The notes beneath the pieces were generated by a model that was given only the letters and a program-made list of their open reading frames with translations, was not told the origin of the DNA and did not search any database. DNA of 28,559 nucleotides, taken from UBA10107 sp964572885. GTDB taxonomy: Archaea > Nanobdellota > Nanobdellia > Woesearchaeales > UBA10107. Positions 6,775 through 14,147 of the stretch are shown here, piece by piece. The stretch covers positions 1 through 28,559 of the forward strand of contig CAZNFC010000004.1 in assembly GCA_964572885.1 (NCBI GenBank), read 5' to 3'. How positions within the stretch are numbered: position 1 is the stretch's first letter; the number at the start of each line of letters is the position of its first letter. Both the position numbers and the translations under genes were made by a program.

Positions 6775-8907
6775 ATGACACCCCAGAAAAGAGGCCTGAC
6801 AGTTCTAACTATATTGTTGTTATTTGCACCTTTAGCTTTCGCAACTCATTCTGCGACATTAACAACAAATTATGTTCCGATATACGAAACGAATCCTGTA
6901 AATGTGACTTTGACAGTTGACAATGGATTGTTCAGCGCAGCAAGCATAAACAATGTAAATGTCCAGACAAATGGATTCTCAATAAATAACATAGCAAACA
7001 TTCTTGGATGGACTACAACTAACAACAACTCAATAAATTTCTTCACAAATACAAATGCGATAAGCAATTGGGGAACTCAAAGATTTGGATTTGATATCTT
7101 AGCAAATAACGTTAACCAAGACACAACTTATGATTGGACAATAACTACAACTGATACTTCATCTGATTCGCAATCACAGAATATTCAGTTCCAGGTATTG
7201 AATGATAACACTCCTCCTGTAATAACTTCAACCACTCCCGGAAATTTCATATTAGGAACAAATTCTGAATTATTCTCTGTAAATGCAAATGATCCTGAAA
7301 CTGCAATAAATGGAGCAAACCTTCACATCTCAAACTGTGATTTGATATTTGACAATTCTACAAACACATCAAACATTGTTTATGCAACTGTTCCGCTATC
7401 ATGCTCAAATAATATATGTTCAATAAACAAAGACTTAAGCGCAGAGAATGAAGGAGATGTCTGCTTTTATTATGATGTATCTAACAAAGGAGGAGAAACA
7501 GCAACAACAAATAACCTTACAACCATAATAGACAGAACCCCTCCGAACGTGACATTGACTTCTCCGAATGACAATATATTCATCAATGCGACATCTGTTG
7601 ATTTAGGATTTGATGCAAGTGATAATTTCGCTACTCAACTTAATTGTAATGTGGTTGTAAATGGAAATTCTAATCCTGTAACGACCAGCCAGATAAGCAA
7701 TACATTCAATATCCCTGTAACAGATGGATTATACACTTGGTCAGTAAATTGCAAAGACGGAGTGAATCTTACAGGAAATTCAGCGACAAGGACATTCAAT
7801 GTTGATAATTCAGCTCCTAACATAACAATATCGGTTCCTGCGGTAAATGATAGAGGAAACAATGTTGTAATCGATACAACAATAAATGATATAGGCTCCG
7901 GAGTGAATCAAAACTCAATAGCTGCACAGATAACAGATACTAATGGAAATGTAACGACTGCACAAATAGTGAACAACCAGATAATACTTCCAACGACAAC
8001 TTCAACTATTCCAGGAACATACACAGTAACTATATCTGCATCCGATAACTTAGGACAATCTACATCAATCTCAGCAAACTTCAGGATAAGAGAGACATAC
8101 AAAGTAACAGTTGCTTTGAATCAGACAAAAACTGACTCAAGCACAGCAAATAACTCAATATTCCTTGCTTTGACAGGAAATGTAATAAGAGATGACGGAA
8201 TCATTCCTATTGGAACAGTTGATGTGACAGAAATAATGACAAATGAAATGCTTAACATAGACAATCTTACAGGAAACTTTAACAGTCAAATGCAGATCCC
8301 TCAGGCTAATGGCGGTTACACTATAATTGCAACATACACAAACGGAGCTGATGTATTCTCAGGAAACACAAACTTAGCAGTCGGACCTTATTGTGGAAAT
8401 GGAATCCTTGATGCAGGAGAGCAATGTGACGGTTCGACCTCAGATATATGTTCAAATTATGGATATTCCCAGGGAACTGTAAGCTGCACTGCGCAGTGTA
8501 CAATTGATACGACTCAATGTTCGAATCCTCCTCAGCAATCTTCAAGTAGTGGAGGAAGCGGCGGTAATAAAAAAACTTCCGGCGGAAGCAATGTTTTGTT
8601 CGTAACTCAACCTGAACCTCTTTTAGGAAATGGAGGAGTGATAGAAACTCCTCAGACAGTACAACAACCTGCGCCTTCATCAGGAGGAATTATTGAAACT
8701 CAGAATACAACAATAGAACCGACTGTTGAACAGCCAAGCAACATAGGAATAGGAGCATCATGGGCGGCGTTTGTTGATTTCTCAAAAGGTCTGAATAAGA
8801 CTATTCTGTTAATTGTCGCATTGATAGCAATATTGCTATACGTCTTCGGATGGAGAGAGAAAGAAGACGAATGGGACAGATATTTCAGAAAATATGGGCA
8901 GCATTAA
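6775..8907 (+). CDS. Large Ig-like/DUF4215 cell-surface protein
   Basis: This 710-aa single-pass surface protein has a signal peptide at residues 1-23 (cleavage near FATHS). Several beta-sandwich Ig-like modules follow, each opening with a D-x-T-P-P or N-S-A-P pattern (for example NDNTPPVITS, DRTPPNVTLTS, DNSAPNITIS), and the protein is very rich in N-x-S/T sequons. Near residue 540 lies a cysteine-rich DUF4215-type repeat (CGNGILDAGEQCDG plus five more Cys). A Ser/Gly linker, a Pro/Gln-rich stalk and a transmembrane helix (about 676-693) lead to a short charged cytoplasmic tail (REKEDEWDRYFRKYGQH). It is probably an adhesin or envelope protein; no enzymatic motif is visible. It is the first gene of an operon: the next start overlaps its stop as TAATG. 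Confidence 0.75.
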   Translation: MTPQKRGLTVLTILLLFAPLAFATHSATLTTNYVPIYETNPVNVTLTVDNGLFSAASINNVNVQTNGFSINNIANILGWTTTNNNSINFFTNTNAISNWGTQRFGFDILANNVNQDTTYDWTITTTDTSSDSQSQNIQFQVLNDNTPPVITSTTPGNFILGTNSELFSVNANDPETAINGANLHISNCDLIFDNSTNTSNIVYATVPLSCSNNICSINKDLSAENEGDVCFYYDVSNKGGETATTNNLTTIIDRTPPNVTLTSPNDNIFINATSVDLGFDASDNFATQLNCNVVVNGNSNPVTTSQISNTFNIPVTDGLYTWSVNCKDGVNLTGNSATRTFNVDNSAPNITISVPAVNDRGNNVVIDTTINDIGSGVNQNSIAAQITDTNGNVTTAQIVNNQIILPTTTSTIPGTYTVTISASDNLGQSTSISANFRIRETYKVTVALNQTKTDSSTANNSIFLALTGNVIRDDGIIPIGTVDVTEIMTNEMLNIDNLTGNFNSQMQIPQANGGYTIIATYTNGADVFSGNTNLAVGPYCGNGILDAGEQCDGSTSDICSNYGYSQGTVSCTAQCTIDTTQCSNPPQQSSSSGGSGGNKKTSGGSNVLFVTQPEPLLGNGGVIETPQTVQQPAPSSGGIIETQNTTIEPTVEQPSNIGIGASWAAFVDFSKGLNKTILLIVALIAILLYVFGWREKEDEWDRYFRKYGQH

Positions 8908-9704
8908 TGGTCTTTGAAGAGCTTCTAAATAATATAGGTAAAAGAAAGATATACTCAGTTTTATTGGGAGCATTATATGTTCTAATAAGCTATGGAACCG
9001 GGCAGATATTCTTTCCAACTCATATATCTTTAGCGATGATATTCTTTATCACACTACTATTGATTCCGTCCAGCTACAAGCTGATAAATACAGAGGAGAA
9101 AATAGAAAGGAAAGACGGGATAAACAGATTCTTCCAGGATCATTATGTATTGATGGAAATATTCCTTTTCTTATTCATAGGAATATTCCTCGGATATATG
9201 ATGATTAATGCGTATGACACAAGCGCATTGTCTTATCAAAATACGTTTCTTGAAAACATGGGAATAAAAGGCGATTTCATAAACAAGAATGTTCAAGGAC
9301 TTTCTCAATTCTCTGGAATAATCCAGAATAACGTATCAGTAATCCTGATTGCTTTCGTATTATCATTGTTCTATGGTGTCGGAGCATTATTCCTGACAGT
9401 GCTCAATGCAAGCGTATTTTCTGCATTCCTCATGAAGCTTTTGCAGATAATGACACAGCAAAAGATCATCGTAATCGCTGCACTTTGTCTGCATTTCATA
9501 CCTGAAGTATTTGGATTTTTATTGGCATCGATAGCAGGAGGAGTCATATCAAAAGCGGTCACAACAGAGAAGATAGGGACTAAAGAATTCCGTAATGTAA
9601 TAAAAGACGGAACAGTAATGCTGATCTTGTCTTTCTTGGTCATAGTGCTTGCAGCTCTGCTTGAGAGTTTCGTCACCCCCCGAATACTAAATTCCCTTCT
9701 TTAA
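8907..9704 (+). CDS. SpoIIM-like (DUF95) integral membrane protein
   Basis: This 265-aa protein has five to six hydrophobic helices. The segment HFIPEVFGFLLASIAGGVISKAV and the overall plan (paired N-terminal helices, a loop, then a C-terminal helix cluster with a conserved Glu and Gly-rich stretch) resemble the SpoIIM/DUF95 family, which occurs widely in archaea and is of uncertain function outside Bacillus sporulation. An in-frame ATG at 8850 lies inside the upstream gene; I chose 8907 because there the start shares one base with the previous stop (TAATG), a classic coupled start, and the protein begins cleanly. Its stop lies in a short hairpin (9692-9709) and a new TATA box follows. Conservation of this gene beside surface proteins would suggest a role in envelope assembly, but that is inference. 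Confidence 0.6.
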   Translation: MVFEELLNNIGKRKIYSVLLGALYVLISYGTGQIFFPTHISLAMIFFITLLLIPSSYKLINTEEKIERKDGINRFFQDHYVLMEIFLFLFIGIFLGYMMINAYDTSALSYQNTFLENMGIKGDFINKNVQGLSQFSGIIQNNVSVILIAFVLSLFYGVGALFLTVLNASVFSAFLMKLLQIMTQQKIIVIAALCLHFIPEVFGFLLASIAGGVISKAVTTEKIGTKEFRNVIKDGTVMLILSFLVIVLAALLESFVTPRILNSLL

Positions 9705-9709
9705 GGGGA
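9692..9709 (+). other. Short hairpin over the SpoIIM-like stop codon
   Basis: A 7-bp stem, TTCCCTT against AAGGGGA (one G-U pair as RNA), with a CTTT loop, contains the TAA stop. No T-run follows, so it is not a standard terminator; it could mark a processing point before the promoter at 9711. Confidence 0.35.
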
Positions 9710-9710
9710 A

Positions 9711-9722
9711 ACTTTAAATATT
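9711..9722 (+). promoter_or_regulatory. TATA box for the 9743 gene
   Basis: ACTTTAAATATT is centred about 27 bp before the ATG at 9743, so the start is probably leaderless. This gives the second half of the surface operon its own promoter. Confidence 0.55.
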
Positions 9723-9742
9723 AGTCCAGCAGGTAAATTAAC

Positions 9743-10786
9743 ATGAGAAAAGGAGTAGTGATTCTGGCGTTAATAATTATGCTTCAGGCATCTATTGTTT
9801 TTGCCGCTCCGGTAATAGAATCATTCAAGCTTCAGTTTGTATTTCCGAGCCAGATCCAGGTCTTGTGGAAAGTAAATGATAGCATAGGATTGAAGAGAAT
9901 TGAGCTTTACAAAGACCAGAAATTAATCTACAAGGAAGATACGAAAGGAACAAGAGAAGTGAATCTGTTCCAATTAGGAGACGACAATATGACTCACGTC
10001 TATGATTTTTATGTTTACAATACTTTGAATGAATCAGCGAAAATATCAAAGATGGGCGGAGGAGACCAAAAGCCTCCTGTCATTTCTCCGCTTACAATAA
10101 TATCAAACAATAAAGATGTGATCTTCAATACAAGTGAGCCTGCGACATGTAAAGCAGGATTGACGAATGAAAGTCTTTCAGATATAGATAAAACGCTTCA
10201 GATCGATCACAATGCATCATCTTTCTTATTGAATGAAGGATCAACTAAAGTATATGTGGTCTGTCATGACGAACTTGACAACTACAATCTTATACCGGAT
10301 GTAATAGATTTTACGTTTGATATAACAAAGCCGAGCAAAGTCAGCAATGTTGCATACGCTGATAACAGAATAACCTGGACTTCTGCAACAGACAGCAACG
10401 GAATATTAAACTACAAGATATATAATTCACTCAAAAATATCGAAACTACAACAAACAATTATTGGGATGTCTCCACAAACGACAGCATATATTACATAAG
10501 CGCGATAGATAATGCAGGAAATGAAGGAGATAAAGAGGAATTCAATGTCGGAAGAGAGATACTTCTGAAATCGACACCTAAGCCAAATACAACTGAAAAA
10601 CCTGTCGTAAATAAAAATGAAACAGGCGGTGCTGGAAACATCTCAACTACAAGCATCATTGCTTGGACAATATTTGGAGTTTTGCTTCTTATATTCATCG
10701 GATGGAAAATATATGAGCACAAAACAGACAGGCACGGATTAAGAAGGTACTTGAAAGAAAGAAGAAAGATGAGGGAATCCAATTGA
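9743..10786 (+). CDS. Single-pass surface protein with Ig/FN3-like domains
   Basis: This 347-aa protein has a signal peptide at 1-21 (cleavage near VFAAP). Three beta-sandwich-like modules follow: one at 22-105, one opening at KPPVISPLTI with a Cys pair (ATCKAG and VVCHDE), and an FN3-like one (KPSKVSNVAYADNRITWTSA...YYISAIDNAGN). A Thr/Pro/Lys/Asn-rich stalk leads to a transmembrane helix at about 304-322 and a strongly basic cytoplasmic tail (HGLRRYLKERRKMRESN). Several N-x-S/T sequons are present. The role is unknown. It lies 3 bp upstream of the Lon-like protease gene and is probably co-transcribed with it, so it may be a partner or substrate of that protease. No enzymatic motif is seen. 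Confidence 0.65.
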   Translation: MRKGVVILALIIMLQASIVFAAPVIESFKLQFVFPSQIQVLWKVNDSIGLKRIELYKDQKLIYKEDTKGTREVNLFQLGDDNMTHVYDFYVYNTLNESAKISKMGGGDQKPPVISPLTIISNNKDVIFNTSEPATCKAGLTNESLSDIDKTLQIDHNASSFLLNEGSTKVYVVCHDELDNYNLIPDVIDFTFDITKPSKVSNVAYADNRITWTSATDSNGILNYKIYNSLKNIETTTNNYWDVSTNDSIYYISAIDNAGNEGDKEEFNVGREILLKSTPKPNTTEKPVVNKNETGGAGNISTTSIIAWTIFGVLLLIFIGWKIYEHKTDRHGLRRYLKERRKMRESN

Positions 10787-10789
10787 AAT

Positions 10790-12472
10790 ATGAAGAAACT
10801 GTTACTTTTTCTGTTATTGATTATTTTTCTGCCGAATGTATCTGCTGATAATTCAATAAAACTTCTTGCGGTGAATGAATTGACAAATAACGGAACAATA
10901 GTTGACCTTAATCTTAGAACAATAGACGGTTCAGGAAAAGTATTCATAGAGACTTATCCTCTGTCGCAGATAGATACGCAGATTTCATTGAGGATTGCGA
11001 AGACAATTGCCTGCAAGACATCTGAAAAATATTGCCTGAACAAGGATTTCATATATTCTTTGAAAACAGATTCTTCGGTGATAGCTGGACCAAGCGCAGG
11101 AGCCGCCATAACCGTCCTTACTATGGCTTCCCTTGAAAATAAGCAGCTTGATCCATATACTGTAATAACAGGAGTGATAAATTCAGGAGGAGTGATCGGG
11201 ACAGTCGGCGGAGTAAAAGAAAAAATAAAAGCGGCCGCTAACGCAGGGATGAAAAGAGTACTGATACCGAAAGGAGAATCAAACTCCACAGAACTGATAA
11301 CATTTGGTGAAAGTCTTAATCTTGAAGTGATCGAAGTTTCTGAAATAGAGGAAGCATACGGAATATTTACGAATCAAAATATAAATTATCCGGAATTGAG
11401 AGTTGACGACAATTATAAGGAAATCATGAAAAGCATAAATGAAGAGATATGCAGAAGGACAAACAAGCTTAAAGATGAATCTGAGAAATATAATCTGACA
11501 GGAAATGCGACGATATTGAAAGAAACAGGATTGAATCTTTCCATAGAAGCAGGAAAATTATATGATAAAGGACTGTATTATTCATCTGCAAGCAGATGTT
11601 TTGGAGCTGATGTATTGCTGAGAGACTACCTGTTCAGGGCAGAGAACATGACCAAAGATGAATTCAATGAGGTAATAATAGAAACTAATGATCAATTGGA
11701 TCACCTCGAGGTCTATCTCAATACTACAAAAATAACAAATCTTGAAGGTCTTGAAGCAGTGATGATAATAAGAGAAAGGATTGCGGATGCAAGAAAGAAC
11801 TTAAATGATATCAAAGATGAAAAAGACTACAGAGATTTAAGTTATGCAGTAGAGAGGACTTACAGTTCTTCTGCGTGGGAGAAATTCATAGTATTCTCAG
11901 GAAAACAGATAGATGAATCAAAACTGATGGAAAGCTGCCTATTGAAGATAGAAGAAGTCCAGGAACTATACAATTATGTCGAGCTTTACAGCCCACAATT
12001 GTTAGGAGAGGTAAAGCAAGAGCTTGATTCTGCGCAGGAAAATATCAAAACAGGAGACTATGTATTATGCCTGTTCAAAGCTTCCAAATCGGAAGCAGAA
12101 ATAAATTCTGCATTGAGCACATTATATGTAGGGGACAACATTGATTCTCTTCTCCAGAAAAAGATTTTAGCAGCTAAGAGAGCTATCGTAAAACAGGAAA
12201 ATAGAGGAACGTTCCCTATTTTGGGATATAGCTATTATGAATATGCAAACGTATTGAATGAGACAGAACCTTATTCCGCATTATTATATGCTGAATATGG
12301 GATAGAATTAAGCAATCTTGACATCTATTTCCCTCAGGAAAGACCGATTGAAGTGCAGATCAATCAAAAAGCACTGATTACATTGATATTAGGGATCGTT
12401 ATCGGCATTGCTTATATTTCAATAAGAAAACATTACAGAAGAAATAAAATAGTTCTCAGAAGAAAAAGATAA
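10790..12472 (+). CDS. Secreted, membrane-anchored Lon-like (S16) serine protease
   Basis: This 560-aa protein has a signal peptide (1-19). An ATPase-free Lon protease domain follows at about residues 20-190, then a long mostly helical region (about 200-520), a transmembrane helix (529-545) and a basic tail. The catalytic dyad is Ser102 in GPSAGAA and Lys145 in VGGVKEK; the 43-residue gap equals that between Ser679 and Lys722 of E. coli Lon. It matches the archaeal stand-alone Lon-like protease group (COG1750 type), whose substrates are unknown. Without an AAA+ module it must act on unfolded or exposed substrates outside the membrane. Its position 3 bp after a surface-protein gene and downstream of a SpoIIM-like gene suggests turnover or processing of envelope proteins. 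The start is coupled to the upstream stop; no Shine-Dalgarno is evident. Confidence 0.85.
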   Translation: MKKLLLFLLLIIFLPNVSADNSIKLLAVNELTNNGTIVDLNLRTIDGSGKVFIETYPLSQIDTQISLRIAKTIACKTSEKYCLNKDFIYSLKTDSSVIAGPSAGAAITVLTMASLENKQLDPYTVITGVINSGGVIGTVGGVKEKIKAAANAGMKRVLIPKGESNSTELITFGESLNLEVIEVSEIEEAYGIFTNQNINYPELRVDDNYKEIMKSINEEICRRTNKLKDESEKYNLTGNATILKETGLNLSIEAGKLYDKGLYYSSASRCFGADVLLRDYLFRAENMTKDEFNEVIIETNDQLDHLEVYLNTTKITNLEGLEAVMIIRERIADARKNLNDIKDEKDYRDLSYAVERTYSSSAWEKFIVFSGKQIDESKLMESCLLKIEEVQELYNYVELYSPQLLGEVKQELDSAQENIKTGDYVLCLFKASKSEAEINSALSTLYVGDNIDSLLQKKILAAKRAIVKQENRGTFPILGYSYYEYANVLNETEPYSALLYAEYGIELSNLDIYFPQERPIEVQINQKALITLILGIVIGIAYISIRKHYRRNKIVLRRKR

Positions 12473-12552
12473 TGTCTAAATCCTTAGCAAATGCCTTGCG
12501 GCACTTACTAAGGAAAAAGAGGTGATAGACTATGAAAAATTAACCCCCAATG
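12458..12552 (-). ncRNA. Candidate small RNA with GNRA-capped 14-bp hairpin
   Basis: On the minus strand a strong BRE/TATA (12574-12589) predicts a transcript from about 12551. It has no ATG-initiated reading frame. It holds a U-rich, single-stranded 5' part with ATCACCTC (12519-12526), then a 14-bp hairpin at 12482-12513: arms CCUUAGUAAGUGCC and GGCAUUUGCUAAGG around a GCAA tetraloop, extendable by one U-A pair. Two pairs are G-U as minus-strand RNA and would be A-C mismatches as plus-strand RNA, which points to minus-strand transcription. A T-rich stretch (ATCTTTTTCTTCT, 12459-12471) follows and could be the terminator, overlapping the 3' end of the Lon-like gene. The estimated size is 85-95 nt. 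I match it to no known RNA family. Confidence 0.55.
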
Positions 12553-12573
12553 ATATCTATGTAATCTAAAGTG

Positions 12574-12589
12574 ATATATAAATCTTTCG
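12574..12589 (-). promoter_or_regulatory. BRE/TATA promoter of the small RNA
   Basis: The minus strand reads CGAAAGATTTATATAT. It matches the other leadered promoters of this window (CGAAAC-atatataaa at 16603; CCGAAAGGTTTATATATGGG near 18530; GGAAAGATTTATATAGG near 22600). No protein gene lies downstream on this strand, so it should drive the non-coding transcript. Confidence 0.65.
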
Positions 12590-12607
12590 TGAATTTACTA
12601 TTATAAA

Positions 12608-12632
12608 ATGGTAAATACTATATAATTACCAT
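12608..12632. repeat. Inverted repeat upstream of the Ctu2-like gene
   Basis: ATGGTAA (12608-12614) and TTACCAT (12626-12632) form a 7-bp inverted repeat with an 11-bp AT-rich spacer. It lies about 20 bp upstream of the TATA box at 12654 and could be an operator. Confidence 0.35.
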
Positions 12633-12653
12633 ATAGAAAATAAATAACTAAAC

Positions 12654-12662
12654 CTTAAAATA
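12654..12662 (+). promoter_or_regulatory. TATA box for the 12685 gene
   Basis: CTTAAAATA is centred about 27 bp before the ATG at 12685, supporting a leaderless start there rather than the TTG codon at 12673. Confidence 0.5.
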
Positions 12663-12684
12663 ACCCTTCATATTGCCTACTCAA

Positions 12685-13221
12685 ATGAAGTGCCTAAAAT
12701 GCCCTAAAGAGGCCGTAATAAAGTATCCTAATGGAGATCTGTGCAATGATTGCTTCATAGAGATACTTGTAAATAGAGTCAAAAAAGACACTAAAAGCAA
12801 CCCTTTCAGTAAAGGAGATAATGTACTCGTTTTCGGAAAATTATCTATGTTTTTCCTGAAAAAAGTGATTGAAAATCTGCCTGTTACTATGACTGAGGAA
12901 GACAACTTCACAAAAGATATCCTAAAAAATGACTTTACTAATTATGACAAAGTCGTTATACCATGGACAGCTGATGATGAAGCAGTATCTTTCTATGTGG
13001 ATATTACGAGTCCAAATCCTAAGTTTGAAAATGATAATAAATTTGTCAAGATATTCAAAAGCATATTAGAAAAAGAACTACTTGAAGCATCCAAGATACT
13101 AAACATAAACTTCATACCTGATAAAAATAATGAAGAAATCGAGAAGATAAGCAGGAAATATCCAAGTTCTAAGTTTGGATTGATCAAATCAGCAGAGGAA
13201 TTCAAGAAGGCACTACAATGA
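12685..13221 (+). CDS. Degenerate Ncs6/TtuA-Ctu2-like protein
   Basis: This 178-aa protein opens with a four-Cys zinc knuckle (Cys3, Cys6, Cys20, Cys23: MKCLKCPKEA...LCNDCF) followed by a basic helix VNRVKKD. This is the arrangement at the N-terminus of the tRNA 2-thiolation enzymes TtuA/Ncs6/Ctu1 and their partner Ctu2/Ncs2. The next strand, NVLVFGKLSMFFLKK, sits where the PP-loop SGGKDS of active enzymes would be, but the ATP-binding residues are missing. IPWTADDEAVSF resembles the later family motif. It is much shorter than active enzymes (about 300 aa) and lacks the PP-loop, so it may be a non-catalytic partner like Ctu2. The family is inferred from pattern. It overlaps the next gene by ATGA. 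Confidence 0.5.
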   Translation: MKCLKCPKEAVIKYPNGDLCNDCFIEILVNRVKKDTKSNPFSKGDNVLVFGKLSMFFLKKVIENLPVTMTEEDNFTKDILKNDFTNYDKVVIPWTADDEAVSFYVDITSPNPKFENDNKFVKIFKSILEKELLEASKILNINFIPDKNNEEIEKISRKYPSSKFGLIKSAEEFKKALQ

Positions 13222-14147
13222 AGAAATTATTTATATTGCTTTTCATATTGACATCATGCACAATCACAGGGAATGTTGTTAGGGAATTCAGCGATCCTAC
13301 TGAAGTCTATTTCTGCCCTCGTGAAAATTGCAAAGAGGTATTAGTTAATTACTTCAATAATTCAAATGAGATAAACTGCGCTATGTATTCATTGAACGTG
13401 CCTGAATTAGTGAACATCCTAAAAAACAAACATGCGAGGATGGTGATGGACAACGATAATGCTGTAAATGATCTTCATCCTGTTGTTGATGGTAAATTTG
13501 CGTTGATGCATAATAAGTTCTGCATATTAGATAATCAAACGGTAATCACTGGCTCATTCAATCCTACTGTAGGAGAAGGAGTGAATATTAACAACAATAA
13601 TGTCGTGATATTTCACTCTAAAAACATCGCCAAAGCCTACAATGATGAATTTGAAGAGCTTTACTCAGGAACTTTCTCTGGAGGAAAGAAATCGAAACAA
13701 GACATATTTTATCTGAATGACGATAAGATTGAAGTTTATTTTTGTCCTGAAGATTGGTGCGCAAACAAGGAACTTGATGTTTTGAATAACGCAAAACAAA
13801 GTATATATTTCTTGGTGTACAGCTTCACGCATAACAAGATAGGTGATTTAATTGTTAATAAGAAAAATCAGGGACTGGACATCATGGGAGTGATGGAAAA
13901 AAGTCAGAGCGGAGTATATTCACAATTCCAGAAATTTAATCAGTCAGGAATAAATGTCAGATGGGACAGTAATAAAGGGTTGATGCATCACAAAGTATTT
14001 ATCGTTGATAGAAGCATAGTCATGACAGGTTCTTTCAATCCTACTCTAAACGGAGACATCAACAACGATGAAAATCTTGTCATAATCCACAGCAAACCGA
14101 TTGCAGAGAGATTTATTGAAGAATTTAATTATGTAAATAATCAATGA
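13218..14147 (+). CDS. Secreted phospholipase D-like (HKD) lipoprotein
   Basis: This 309-aa protein has a signal peptide with a lipobox-like end (LTSC, Cys14), so it is probably lipid-anchored outside the cell. It has two PLD half-domains, each with an H-x-K-x4-D motif followed by TGSFNPT: His98/Lys100/Asp105 and His257/Lys259/Asp264. Both are intact, so it should be an active phosphodiesterase; a nuclease or a phospholipase is equally possible from sequence. Each half begins with the same small motif, EVYFCP-x4-C, which may form a disulfide. The first half is shorter, with little sequence between that motif and its HKD. The start overlaps the upstream gene (ATGA) and the last 7 bases overlap the convergent surface-protein gene. 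Confidence 0.85.
   Translation: MKKLFILLFILTSCTITGNVVREFSDPTEVYFCPRENCKEVLVNYFNNSNEINCAMYSLNVPELVNILKNKHARMVMDNDNAVNDLHPVVDGKFALMHNKFCILDNQTVITGSFNPTVGEGVNINNNNVVIFHSKNIAKAYNDEFEELYSGTFSGGKKSKQDIFYLNDDKIEVYFCPEDWCANKELDVLNNAKQSIYFLVYSFTHNKIGDLIVNKKNQGLDIMGVMEKSQSGVYSQFQKFNQSGINVRWDSNKGLMHHKVFIVDRSIVMTGSFNPTLNGDINNDENLVIIHSKPIAERFIEEFNYVNNQ

Noticed and set aside
8321..8680. 119-codon minus-strand frame inside the 710-aa surface protein gene
   Set aside because: It is antisense to the DUF4215 and stalk region, has no promoter, and its composition looks like a reverse translation of the real protein.
9692..9709. Hairpin as an intrinsic terminator
   Set aside because: No T-run follows it and a TATA box begins immediately after, so it is listed only as a hairpin.
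12532..12543. Mini-ORF ATG-AAA-AAT-TAA preceded by GAGGTGAT on the plus strand (leader peptide?)
   Set aside because: No plus-strand promoter is seen before it, it is only three codons, and the same bases fit better as part of the minus-strand small RNA, whose hairpin has G-U pairs only in that direction.
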